Origin: Burkholderiaceae bacterium
Lineage (GTDB): Bacteria > Pseudomonadota > Gammaproteobacteria > Burkholderiales > Burkholderiaceae_F
Assembly: GCA_022843955.1 (NCBI GenBank)
Contig: JALHMQ010000022.1
Coordinates: forward strand, 1-64,000
Length of the DNA: 64,000 bases
Direction: 5' to 3'
The first letter of the stretch is position 1; every line of letters starts with the position of its first letter. The notes below the pieces were generated by a model. It was not told the origin of the DNA, did no database searches, and saw nothing but the letters and a program-made list of their open reading frames with translations. Shown in pieces: positions 41,152-49,333 of the stretch. The position numbers were made by a program, and so were the translations under genes.

Positions 41152-41616
41152 TCACCGGCGCCGCTCTGGTTGCACCGCGCCGGCGCGTGCCCGCTCGATC
41201 GCCGCGTGCAGGCGCCTTGGCTCGTCGGTGCCGACCATCAGCCGCTTGCCGGTGGAAAGCTGCAGCGCCACCGCGTCGAGGCCGCTGACGTTCCACAGCC
41301 AGCCGCGGCGCGTGAGGCGAATGCCCCAGCCTTCGATCCAGGTCGTGCGCGTGACCTCGGCCACCGCGATCTCCGTCACTGCCACCGTGCGGCGCGGCCA
41401 GCCCAAGCCGAACGCCACGGTGAGCTGGTTGCGGTCGATGCGCACCGTGAGCCGGCTGAACACCAGCACCACGATCGGCAGCAGCGCGGCAGCGACCAGC
41501 AGTGCGGCGCTGTTCGACAGCGGCTGCGCGCTCATCGCCAGCAGCGCCACCACGCCGACGGCGGCGGCCAGGCGCGTGGCCCAGCCGACCTGCGTGTGTT
41601 CGTAGAGCGGCCGCAT
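41152..41616 (-). CDS. membrane protein with bacterial PH-like domain
   Basis: A 154-residue protein. Two N-terminal helices (about 12-55) are followed by a beta-rich PH-like domain (LTVRIDRNQLTVAFGLGWPRRTVAVTEIAVAEV, ALQLSTGKRLMVGTDEPRRLHAAI). The ATG overlaps the previous gene's TGA by one base (TGATG), so translation is coupled. Function unknown; part of the SPFH cluster. Confidence 0.72.
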   Translation of the reverse strand: MRPLYEHTQVGWATRLAAAVGVVALLAMSAQPLSNSAALLVAAALLPIVVLVFSRLTVRIDRNQLTVAFGLGWPRRTVAVTEIAVAEVTRTTWIEGWGIRLTRRGWLWNVSGLDAVALQLSTGKRLMVGTDEPRRLHAAIERARAGAVQPERRR

Positions 41617-41810
41617 CAGCGACGCTGTTGCCGCGCCTGCACCCGTTCACGGATGAAGGCGACAATTGCGGCCGATTCCACCAGCCCGCCGACGGCAGCC
41701 AGGCCGATGGCGACCGGCAGCGACAGCCAGCCGAGCACGGCCGCGAGCACGCCGACGACGAGCAGCGCCGAGCCAACGAGCAGGATCACGATCAGCAGGG
41801 CCGGATTCAT
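41616..41810 (-). CDS. 64-residue double-helix membrane protein
   Basis: Two hydrophobic helices (LLIVILLVGSALLVVGVLAAV and PVAIGLAAVGGLVESAAIVAFI) and a basic C-terminal tail. It lies 7 bp after the SPFH gene and overlaps the PH-like gene by one base. No named family is recognised; it is supported by its position inside a tight operon and typical composition. Confidence 0.65.
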   Translation of the reverse strand: MNPALLIVILLVGSALLVVGVLAAVLGWLSLPVAIGLAAVGGLVESAAIVAFIRERVQARQQRR

Positions 41811-41817
41811 CGCCCGC

Positions 41818-42714
41818 TTACTGGTACAGCGTGCCGGTGTTGATCACCGGCTGCACTTCGCCTTCCGAGCACAGCACCACGAGCAGGTTGCTGACCATGG
41901 CGGCGCGGCGCTCGTCGTCGAGTTCGACGATGTGCCGCTCCGACAAGCCCTTGAGCGCCATTTCCACCATGCTCACCGCGCCCAGCACGATCTTGCTGCG
42001 CGCGCCGATGATCGCCTCGGCCTGTTGCCGCCGCAGCATCACCTGCGCGATCTCCGGCGCGTAGGCCAGGTGGGTGAGCTTGGCGTCCTCGACCACGATG
42101 CCGGCCTGGTCGAAGCGTTCCTGCAGCTCGCGCGCCAATGACGCCGCGACCTTGTCCTGCCCGGCGCGCAGCGTGATCTCGTGCGGGTCGCTCTCGTCGG
42201 CATCGTCGTACGCGTAGCTGGAGGCCAGGCGGCGCACCGCGCTTTCGGCCTGCACCTTGACGTAGGTTTCGTAGTCCTCGACGTCGAAGCTCGCCTGCGC
42301 GGTATCGCGCACGCGCCAGACGATCGCCGAGGCGATCTCTATCGGGTTGCCGCGCTTGTCGTTGACCTTCAGCCGCTCGCTTGCCAGGTTGTGCGCGCGC
42401 AGGCTGATCTTGGTCTTCTTGAAGAACGGGTTGGCCCAGCGCAGGCCCTCGGTGCGGTCGGTGCCCTTGTACTCACCGAAGAGCAGCAGCAGGGCGGCCT
42501 CGTTGGGCTGCAGCATGTACAGCCCCGCCAGCACGAAGGCGCCGAGGATCGCCAGCGGGATGCCGATGAACAGCACGCGCGGCCCGGCGCCGACGATATT
42601 GAGGAAGAAGAAGATCGCGATCGCCAGCAGCGCCAGGCCGACCGCGCCCATCGTGTAGCCGCTGCTGGTTGGGCGCTCGATCTCCTGCGTGTGCGGCATC
42701 GGGTGCATGGACAT
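41818..42714 (-). CDS. SPFH/Band-7 domain protein
   Basis: A 298-residue membrane-microdomain scaffold protein. Two N-terminal helices (about 25-67) are followed by the Band-7 domain (LQPNEAALLLLFGEYKGTDRTEGLRWANPFF, IEIASAIVWRVRDTAQASFDVEDYETYV, VAASLARELQERFDQAGIVVEDAKLTHLAYAPEIAQVMLRRQQAEAIIGAR split across the domain). First gene of a five-gene minus-strand operon; the perfect palindrome 80-99 bp upstream is its likely control site. Confidence 0.88.
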   Translation of the reverse strand: MSMHPMPHTQEIERPTSSGYTMGAVGLALLAIAIFFFLNIVGAGPRVLFIGIPLAILGAFVLAGLYMLQPNEAALLLLFGEYKGTDRTEGLRWANPFFKKTKISLRAHNLASERLKVNDKRGNPIEIASAIVWRVRDTAQASFDVEDYETYVKVQAESAVRRLASSYAYDDADESDPHEITLRAGQDKVAASLARELQERFDQAGIVVEDAKLTHLAYAPEIAQVMLRRQQAEAIIGARSKIVLGAVSMVEMALKGLSERHIVELDDERRAAMVSNLLVVLCSEGEVQPVINTGTLYQ

Positions 42715-42793
42715 TGTTGTTCTCCGGGTCCCTCAGCGGCCGCGAAGACGGCCGCCCGGCAGGCGCAGATGCGAGTTGCAACTGCGCCTGCTT

Positions 42794-42813
42794 TCAAAGT
42801 GATATCACTTTGA
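42794..42813 (-). promoter_or_regulatory. perfect 20-bp palindrome TCAAAGTGATATCACTTTGA upstream of the SPFH operon
   Basis: All ten base pairs match. It lies 80 bp before the SPFH ATG in an AT-rich island. A TTGACA hexamer on the minus strand (42835-42830) lies 16 bp upstream, so the palindrome would cover the -10 region. This is the arrangement expected for a repressor operator. Confidence 0.6.
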
Positions 42814-42859
42814 TAGGAACGTCTGGGTTTGTCAATGCCCCTGCATCGGTGCGGCGGCG

Positions 42860-43513
42860 CTACGGCTTGGGCAGTTCTCCCCACAGCGCCTTCAGGCGCG
42901 CATCGCGGCCGCAGCCGCTGCGGTAGTAGCGGTAACGCAGCGGGTTCTTCAGGTAGTAGTCCTGGTGATACACCTCGGCCGGATAGAACGTGGTCGCCGG
43001 CGCGATCGGCGTGAGGATCGGCGCCTTGAACGGCTTGGACTTTTCGACCGTCGCCTTGGACTCCTGCGCGATGCGCAACTGCGTGTCGTCGTGCGTGAAA
43101 ATGGCCGGGCGGTACTGCGAACCGATGTCGCAGAACTGGCGGTCGTCGACGGTGGGATCGATGGTGCGCCAGAAGTAGTCGACCAGCCGGCGATAGCTCA
43201 CGCGTGCCGGATCGAACGTGATCTCCACCGCCTCGGTGTGGCCGGTGGTGCCGGTTGAGATTTGTTCGTAGGTCGGCGCGGTGGTGCGGCCGCCGATGTA
43301 GCCCGAGGTGGTGGAAATGACGCCGTCGACTTTGTCGAAGTCGGCCTCCACGCACCAGAAGCAGCCGCCGGCGAAGGTGGCCTTGGCGACCTGCGCCGGC
43401 GCGGCCGCCGCCGCCGTTTTCGCCTGCGCTTTGGGTGCCTGCGCGGCGACCGGGCCGACTGCCATGGCGGCCGCGGCAACGACCCACAGGAGTGAACCGA
43501 GCGCCCGCATCAT
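42860..43513 (-). CDS. msrA: peptide methionine-S-sulfoxide reductase, exported
   Basis: Reduces methionine-S-sulfoxide in damaged proteins. The catalytic site is GCFWC (Cys51), followed by the family segments GYIGGRTTAPTYEQIS, GHTEAVEI and FWRTIDPTVDDRQFCDIGSQYR. An N-terminal hydrophobic signal (LLWVVAAAAMAVGPVAAQA) indicates periplasmic location. The ATG overlaps the msrB stop as ATGA (43510-43513), so the two are translationally coupled. Confidence 0.95.
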   Translation of the reverse strand: MMRALGSLLWVVAAAAMAVGPVAAQAPKAQAKTAAAAAPAQVAKATFAGGCFWCVEADFDKVDGVISTTSGYIGGRTTAPTYEQISTGTTGHTEAVEITFDPARVSYRRLVDYFWRTIDPTVDDRQFCDIGSQYRPAIFTHDDTQLRIAQESKATVEKSKPFKAPILTPIAPATTFYPAEVYHQDYYLKNPLRYRYYRSGCGRDARLKALWGELPKP

Positions 43514-43980
43514 GCGGCCTCGAAGATCAGCGCCACGCCGTTGTTGCAGTAGCGCTTGCCGGTGGGGCGTGGACCGTCGTCGAACACGTGCCCTTGATGT
43601 CCACCGCAGCGCGCGCAGTGGTACTCGGTGCGCGGAAACACGAGCGCGAAGTCTCGCCGTGTGCCGAGCGCATCCGGCAGCGCCATGAAGAAACTTGGCC
43701 AGCCGGTCCTGCTGTCGTACTTCATGGCCGAGGTGAACAGCGGCAGCCGGCAGCCGGCGCACAGGTAGGTGCCGCTGCGCTTCTCGCCATCGAGGGGGCT
43801 GCTGCCGGCCGGTTCGGTGCCGTGCTTGCGCAGCACCCGGTACTGCTCGGCCGACAGGCGCTTCTTCCATTCGGCGTCGGGCAGGTCGAGCTTGTCGGGC
43901 GCGGCGGCGGCCGCATCGGGCGCGTTGGCGGCGATCGCGGCGCCTGTGACAAAGGACAGGAAACTTCGGCGGGTCATCAT
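43510..43980 (-). CDS. msrB: peptide methionine-R-sulfoxide reductase, Tat-exported
   Basis: Reduces methionine-R-sulfoxide. The N-terminus MMTRRSFLSFVTGAAIAANA has a twin-arginine-type signal. Zinc ligands are Cys74/Cys77 (CAGC) and Cys122/Cys125 (CARC). The catalytic Cys145 is in RYCNNG. The loop normally written HLGHVFDDGP reads HQGHVFDDGP here. Together with msrA it forms a periplasmic repair pair. Confidence 0.94.
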   Translation of the reverse strand: MMTRRSFLSFVTGAAIAANAPDAAAAAPDKLDLPDAEWKKRLSAEQYRVLRKHGTEPAGSSPLDGEKRSGTYLCAGCRLPLFTSAMKYDSRTGWPSFFMALPDALGTRRDFALVFPRTEYHCARCGGHQGHVFDDGPRPTGKRYCNNGVALIFEAA

Positions 43981-44336
43981 CTGGCCTCGGGTGAAGGTGG
44001 ACTTGGCGCAGCATGGCGGCGTTGGGTGCCTGCCGCATGTGGGGAGCGCGATGCGCGGCCCGCATCGGGAACGCGGGTTGGAGCCGGCCGTCGGCGAAAC
44101 GTTCGCGCCGCCGTGTCGCTGTCAGGTCATTCGCGCGGACTGCTCCGGAAGTTACATGGCGAGCAACTGCACCGGACCAGATGACCGCGGACAGGGTTGC
44201 GCCGGAAGATTCGGCTTTCCACGGACCAGATAGCCGTGATGCACTTGCGGCCGGGCGCGACATCCGCGCCGCATCGCGAGATCCGATGACGCATTTGCGA
44301 CGAGCCCGGGATGCACGCTACGCAGCGCCGCCTGTG
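43981..44336. other. intergenic region upstream of msrB and the HlyD remnant
   Basis: About 350 bp with no supported gene. It contains the msrB promoter on one side. The frame continuing into the HlyD remnant is open here but its translation (Arg/Ala/Pro-rich) is unlike HlyD, so the normal N-terminus of that gene has been lost. Confidence 0.45.
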
Positions 44337-44933
44337 CGCACCATCGACGCCGCCCCGGGCGAACTGATCGCCAACGAAAAGCGGCGCGAGGTGATCGAGC
44401 GCGAGCAGGACCTCAAGGCACAGGAAGCCACGCTGCAGGCGCTCGAGTCAGCCATCGCCCAAGCCGACAGCCGCATCACCCAACTGCGCTCGCAGTTCCG
44501 CAGTCAGCTACTCGGCGAGCGGGTCGAGGCCGAGGCCGCGGTCAGCCGCCTGGCGCAGGAAGTCGCCAAGGCCGGGTTCCGAAGCGGGCTGCTGGAGGTG
44601 CGTGCCCCGGTGGCTGGCACCGTGCAGGGCCTGTCGACCACCACCCTCGGCGCCGTGGTGCAGGCCGGTGCGCAGTTGCTGACCGTGGTGCCGCAAGGCG
44701 ATGTGCTCCGCGCCGAAGCCGTGCTCGCCAACGACGACATCGGCTTGCAGGTGGCGTACAAGGCGGTGATCGAGTTGGCGGCGCAGAACCTTGAACTGCC
44801 GAACGGTAAGCAGTTGAGGCTCACGCCCGGCATGGCGGCGACGATCGAGATCCACCAGGGGAGAAGGACGGTGATGGAGTACCTGTTGAGTCCGGTGCAG
44901 CGGGTGACTAGCGAGGCGGGGAGGGAGCGATGA
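44337..44933 (+). pseudogene. truncated HlyD-type type I secretion adaptor
   Basis: Residues from GELIANEKRREVIEREQDLKAQ to the C-terminus match the HlyD family of type I secretion adaptors: a coiled hairpin, LEVRAPVAGTVQGLSTTTLGAVVQAG and LLTVVPQGDVLRAEAVLANDDIGL, ending QGRRTVMEYLLSPV and a VTSEAGRER tail. The N-terminal membrane helix is missing. The strand region between NDDIGL and the final barrel strands (about 50 residues in normal members) is deleted, joining directly to QVAYKAVIELAA. It cannot form a working adaptor. No ABC transporter gene is nearby. Confidence 0.8.
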
Positions 44934-45406
44934 GTGTGGTGGGCAAGGTCATCGCAGCCGTTCTTCTCGCGCCGGTCGTAGTCGTCGTCGCTGGCATCGG
45001 TGGATGCGCGGCGCGGAAGACGTACTACGACTGGCAGGTGCGAAAGCGTTGCGAGGCAGATGGCGGGGTCACTATCCACGAGCGCGTGCTTCTGTCGCCA
45101 GGACAAGCTGCTTCGATGACCGTGAGCGGACACGTACTCTCCGTTCCGTTCAAAGCGGAGAAGCGGCCGGATCAGGACTTCTATCGAGAAGAGGTCTCCC
45201 AACAAATCCGTGCATCTAACCCCGAGATAGGTCGGAGCGAGTCAAGAATCATCCGCGCGACGGACCAAAAGGTACTCGGCCGTCGAGTTGTCTACTGGCG
45301 CAGAGGTGGCGACTTCCCCAGTCCAGCCCACGACTCCTCTTTCTCCTGTCCAGAGCGGTCGTTCCTTGAAAACGAAGTCTTCTTGCGCGACGGAGGGAAC
45401 AAATGA
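44930..45406 (+). CDS. small exported or membrane protein, copy 1
   Basis: A 158-residue protein with one N-terminal hydrophobic helix ending GIGGC, so it is either a lipoprotein or singly anchored. The mature part begins AARKTYYDWQVRKRCEADGG and contains SSFSCPERSF. Its ATG overlaps the HlyD stop (ATGA). A paralogue lies at 47186-47665, preceded by the same HlyD end. The family is unknown to me; placement between adaptor and substrate suggests an accessory role in type I secretion. Confidence 0.7.
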   Translation: MSVVGKVIAAVLLAPVVVVVAGIGGCAARKTYYDWQVRKRCEADGGVTIHERVLLSPGQAASMTVSGHVLSVPFKAEKRPDQDFYREEVSQQIRASNPEIGRSESRIIRATDQKVLGRRVVYWRRGGDFPSPAHDSSFSCPERSFLENEVFLRDGGNK

Positions 45407-45573
45407 CTTTCCGCACCAACGTTTGGATGGAGGCGGAGCTTGCTCTCGCCGCCTACGCCAGTCTCGCAGGTGGAGTCGCAACGAACAGCCAGATTGATGC
45501 GCTCCAGGAAGCTGGCATGTCCAGAGCGCAAGCCGAGGAGTTCGCGCGGAGGTACCCCACTGTTGTCTGTTAA
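45403..45573 (+). pseudogene. 5' fragment of a type I-secreted (RTX-type) protein gene
   Basis: A 56-codon frame whose ATG overlaps the previous stop as ATGA. The product includes ELALAAYASLAG and ALQEAGMSRAQAEEFARRYPTVV. This resembles the N-terminal segment of RTX hydrolases and lipases (AAYADL... aGMS..QA..FA..y.VV), which normally continues for hundreds of residues. The TAA stop is the first three bases of a REP-like sequence (TAAAGGGGCC), so the gene was cut at that junction. The resemblance is from memory. Confidence 0.6.
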
Positions 45574-45615
45574 AGGGGCCAGCGTCGAATTGTTTTCACC
45601 CGCGATGAACTGACC

Positions 45616-45735
45616 ATGCCTCGCCGCACCCGCGTCCACCTCGACGGCCTGCCGCTGCACATCGTGCAGCGTGGCCACAATCGTGAACCGTGCTGCTTCT
45701 TCGCGGTGGAGGACTTCCATACCTACCTGGAGGGT
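45616..45735 (+). pseudogene. 5' fragment of a REP-associated tyrosine transposase (RAYT), copy 1
   Basis: Starts ATG 45616 and reads MPRRTRVHLDGLPLHIVQRG then HNREPCCFFAVEDFHTYLEG, the start of Y1/TnpA-REP transposases (HIVQRGHNR contains part of the HuH site region). It breaks off into GGTCAAAAGGGG repeats at about 45735. A REP-like AAAGGGGCCAGCGTCGAATT precedes it from 45572. Confidence 0.8.
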
Positions 45736-45766
45736 CAAAAGGGGTGGGGGTCAAAAGGGGGGGTCA

Positions 45767-45864
45767 AAAGGGGTCAGGGTCGATTTGTTTTTTGAGATCG
45801 ATGCAACCACGCGGCGTCGCGTTGGCAGTCTCGACCTGTCGAAGAAATCGACCCTGACCCCTTT
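45767..45864. mobile_element. 98-bp REP/MITE-like element, copy 1
   Basis: Ends are perfect 20-bp inverted repeats, AAAGGGGTCAGGGTCGATTT at 45767-45786 and its complement at 45845-45864. The middle is 58 bp. Partial GGTCAAAAGGGG repeats precede it. The end sequence is typical of REPs mobilised by RAYT transposases, fragments of which lie alongside. Confidence 0.85.
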
Positions 45865-45984
45865 AGCCTTACCCCCGCTGCCGGTGATCGCGTTCCGTTG
45901 CAGACCTCGCACACGTCGCGCCTGTTGCCCTCGACTTGCGTGGCCCAAGGTATCGTGAAGCTCGGCATGGTCTAGGGGATCTCG

Positions 45985-46695
45985 ATGGAGTTCGTCCTTC
46001 TTTGGCTGGTCTTTGCGGTCGTGGTCGGCATCGGTGCCGGTGCACGGGGGCGGTCTGGATTCGGCTGGTTCCTTCTGGCCTGCATTTTCTCGCCCTTGCT
46101 GATGGTGCTCCTGCTGGTGCTGCTGCCGAGCCTCAACCAAGCAAAGGTGGCGACACCGGTCGCACAGGCCTCCGACGCTGTCGGCCCGAGCACCCATCGC
46201 CGCTGTCCCGAGTGTGCCGAGTGGGTGCTCAAGGAAGCTCGCAAGTGCAAGCACTGCGGCAGCGCGATCGCCGCCGAGCAGCCCGTCTCCCCGCAACGGC
46301 TCTCCGTCACCTACGACGAGGCTGACCTGGCGGATGTCCCTGTCTCTGGCACGAAGGACTTTCAAACCACCTTGACCGAGATCGCGGGCCGAACCGCCAT
46401 CCATTCACTGGACAAGCTGCGCGCTCAGCTGGTGCGCGACTCCAACAACAAGTTCGACCGGAACGCCGTGCGAGTCGAAATCGAGGGCAAGCCGGTCGGC
46501 TTTCTGCCCGTCAGCGTGGCAGCCGAGTTCGAGGCGAACTTGAGGCGCCACTACAAGGTCACGGCCGACGAGCTTCCGCCTATGACCGTGCCGGCAATCA
46601 TCAGCCTGCAGTCCAGTGCAGGGGGAATGGGCGTCACGGTGCGCCTGCCTGCGGCGATCGCCCGAGGGATTCCAAGCGGAGCGTCCTACGCCTAG
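45985..46695 (+). CDS. membrane protein with zinc ribbon and HIRAN-like domain
   Basis: A 236-residue protein. Two helices (about 3-19 and 27-49) are followed by a zinc ribbon (Cys74, Cys77, Cys88, Cys91; CPEC and CKHC) and a C-terminal HIRAN-like domain (about 120-225; LVRDSNNKFDRNAVRVEIEG, KPVGFLPVSVAAEFEANL). HIRAN domains bind DNA ends or occur in helicases and small stand-alone proteins; a membrane-tethered form is unusual. It lies between two copies of a RAYT/REP block yet is intact. Confidence 0.75.
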   Translation: MEFVLLWLVFAVVVGIGAGARGRSGFGWFLLACIFSPLLMVLLLVLLPSLNQAKVATPVAQASDAVGPSTHRRCPECAEWVLKEARKCKHCGSAIAAEQPVSPQRLSVTYDEADLADVPVSGTKDFQTTLTEIAGRTAIHSLDKLRAQLVRDSNNKFDRNAVRVEIEGKPVGFLPVSVAAEFEANLRRHYKVTADELPPMTVPAIISLQSSAGGMGVTVRLPAAIARGIPSGASYA

Positions 46696-46842
46696 CTGAC
46701 GCCCTGCGGTCGCCTTACGGGCCCAAGACTGGCTTCGCAGACGGCCAGCTAAAGGCGGCCAGGTAAAGGCAGCTAAAGGCAGGCAGCTAAAGGCAGCTAA
46801 AGGGGCCAGCGTCGAATTGTTTTCACCCGCGATGAACTGACC

Positions 46843-46955
46843 ATGCCTCGCCACACCGCGTCCACCTCGACGGCCTGCCGCTGCACACCGTGCAGCGTGG
46901 CCACAATCGTGAACCGTGCTTCTTCGCGGAGGAGGACTTCCATACCTACCTGGGG
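46843..46955 (+). pseudogene. 5' fragment of a RAYT transposase, copy 2, frameshifted
   Basis: The same start as copy 1 (ATGCCTCGCC...), with a one-base deletion near codon 5 and a three-base loss further on, followed by truncation at the same CCTACCTGG position. The upstream REP-like block is also repeated (46798-46842). This shows block duplication rather than independent insertion. Confidence 0.78.
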
Positions 46956-46975
46956 GGTCAAAAGGGGTGGGGTCA

Positions 46976-47073
46976 AAAGGGGTCAGGGTCGATTTGTTTT
47001 TTGAGATCGATGCAACCACGCGGCGTCGCGTTGGCAGTCTCGACCTGTCGAAGAAATCGACCCTGACCCCTTT
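46976..47073. mobile_element. 98-bp REP/MITE-like element, copy 2
   Basis: Same length, inverted ends (46976-46995 and 47054-47073) and interior as the element at 45767-45864, again following GGTCAAAAGGGG repeats. Confidence 0.85.
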
Positions 47074-47081
47074 AGCCTTCC

Positions 47082-47189
47082 CCCGGCATGGCGGCGACGA
47101 TAGAGATCCACCAGGGGCGAAGGACGGTGATGGAGTACTTGTTGAGTCCGGTGCAGCGGGTGACGAGCGAGGCGGGGAGGGAACGATGA
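47082..47189 (+). pseudogene. duplicated 3' end of the HlyD-type gene
   Basis: Encodes only the last 35 residues of the adaptor (PGMAATIEIHQGRRTVMEYL to VTSEAGRER), nearly identical to 44826-44933, and begins 9 bp after a REP element end. It carries the ATGA junction to the second small protein gene. Confidence 0.85.
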
Positions 47190-47665
47190 GTATGGTGGGT
47201 AAGGTCGTTGCAGCCGTTCTTCTCACGCTGGTCGTAATCGGCGTAGCCGGCATCGGCGGATGCGAGGCGCGGAAGGCGTACTACGACTGGAAGATAAGCA
47301 GACTCTGCGAGACAGAAGGGGGCGTGACTGTCTTCGATCAGATCGTTGTTTCATCAACTGAGGTGAGCAGCTTGCCAAAAGTTGGAGGGATGCTTGGCGT
47401 CGCGCCCGAGGCGCTAGCGAAATCAGAGGAACCTGCTTTCTCGCGAACCAAGCGAACCCTGCTTCATTCGAGTGGCGGTCTCTCCGTTCTGAAATACGAG
47501 ACCGAAATCCTTCGTAGATCCGACGGAAAGCTAGCTGCTCGGTCCGTCACTTTCACGCGTGCAGGCGGTGACTTCCCGTCTTTCGCTCATTCGAGCACTT
47601 TCACTTGCCCTGAGGAAGTCGCCACTTACAAGAGCCTGCAGGGCGTCTATCGAGTCGAGGAGTAA
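47186..47665 (+). CDS. small exported or membrane protein, copy 2
   Basis: A 159-residue paralogue of the protein at 44930-45406: same hydrophobic N-terminus ending GIGGC, then EARKAYYDWKISRLCETEGG, diverging in the second half (FAHSSTFTCPEEVATYKSLQ). It overlaps the HlyD fragment stop (ATGA). Its stop codon adjoins TAAAGGGCTAAAGG REP-like repeats. The different second halves suggest older divergence than the nearly identical first parts. Confidence 0.68.
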   Translation: MSMVGKVVAAVLLTLVVIGVAGIGGCEARKAYYDWKISRLCETEGGVTVFDQIVVSSTEVSSLPKVGGMLGVAPEALAKSEEPAFSRTKRTLLHSSGGLSVLKYETEILRRSDGKLAARSVTFTRAGGDFPSFAHSSTFTCPEEVATYKSLQGVYRVEE

Positions 47666-47691
47666 AGGGCTAAAGGCTAAAGGGGTCAGGG

Positions 47692-47790
47692 TCTGCGCCG
47701 GAAAGCGTCCCCCGCCGAGCGGCTGATTCTGATTCACGGCCAGGCGGATGTCGGCCAGCGCCTTGTCGCTCAGATGCGCACGGAACACGC
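47692..47790 (-). pseudogene. 3' fragment of a RAYT transposase
   Basis: The minus strand reads VFRAHLSDKALADIRLAVNQ then NQPLGGGRFPAQ, the C-terminal region of REP-associated transposases. It runs into a REP end (AAAGGGGTCAGGGTC on the plus strand at 47679-47693). It is in the opposite orientation to the two 5' fragments. Confidence 0.75.
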
Positions 47791-47928
47791 GTTGGGTGCG
47801 CGACGCGAGGCGCGTCCGCGCGGACGTCCGCGAAGCGCGCTGTCGACCGACCCGTTGCCGGGTCAGCGCGACCCGACCTGCCCCTTTGAGTTTGCGAGAC
47901 CGCGCCGCCGTTCGCCTGCCTACCCCGC

Positions 47929-49008
<1,080 letters not shown>

Positions 49009-49062
49009 GGCGCGTGCTCCGTCCACGTCGGGCTCTCTCGTTGCCGCTGCGGCCCGCCTGGC

Positions 49063-49098
49063 AAAAAAAAACCGCCAGGATCTGGGCCTGGCGGTTTT
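49063..49098 (-). terminator. attenuator terminator upstream of aroG
   Basis: On the minus strand AAAACCGCCAGG (49098-49087), a 7-nt loop, then CCTGGCGGTTTT (49079-49068), continuing as T to 49063. The stem is 12 bp with a run of nine U. It lies about 55 bp before the aroG ATG. An identical CCTGGCGG at 49152-49145, inside the leader coding region, can pair with CCGCCAGG of the first arm and act as antiterminator. Confidence 0.9.
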
Positions 49099-49121
49099 GG
49101 TTGTTTCGGTTTGACTCTGCT

Positions 49122-49199
49122 TTACGCGCGCCGATCAACTCGTTCCGCCAGGGGCAGGAAGAAGCCGTAAAAGAAGAAGTAAAAGCGCGCGATGGTCAT
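49122..49199 (-). CDS. aromatic leader peptide of the aroG attenuator
   Basis: A 25-codon frame, ATG 49199 to TAA 49122. Residues 6-14 are FYFFFYGFF, so six Phe and two Tyr occur within nine codons. The stop is 23 nt before the terminator hairpin. The antiterminator segment covers codons 16-19. A ribosome stalled on early Phe/Tyr codons leaves that segment free to pair and blocks the terminator; a ribosome reaching the stop codon covers it. This is the logic of PheL-type leaders. Confidence 0.88.
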   Translation of the reverse strand: MTIARFYFFFYGFFLPLAERVDRRA

Positions 49200-49333
49200 T
49201 CGAGATCTGCTTGCAACCAGTCAGGGTGGCTGGCGAGGGCCGCAATGTAACCGGCTTTGGCGCCCCGCCGCAAGGCGCGCGGCGCGCGGTGGCACGACCC
49301 CGCGCGCTCCCGCTCGGCTAGCTGCGCACCGGC

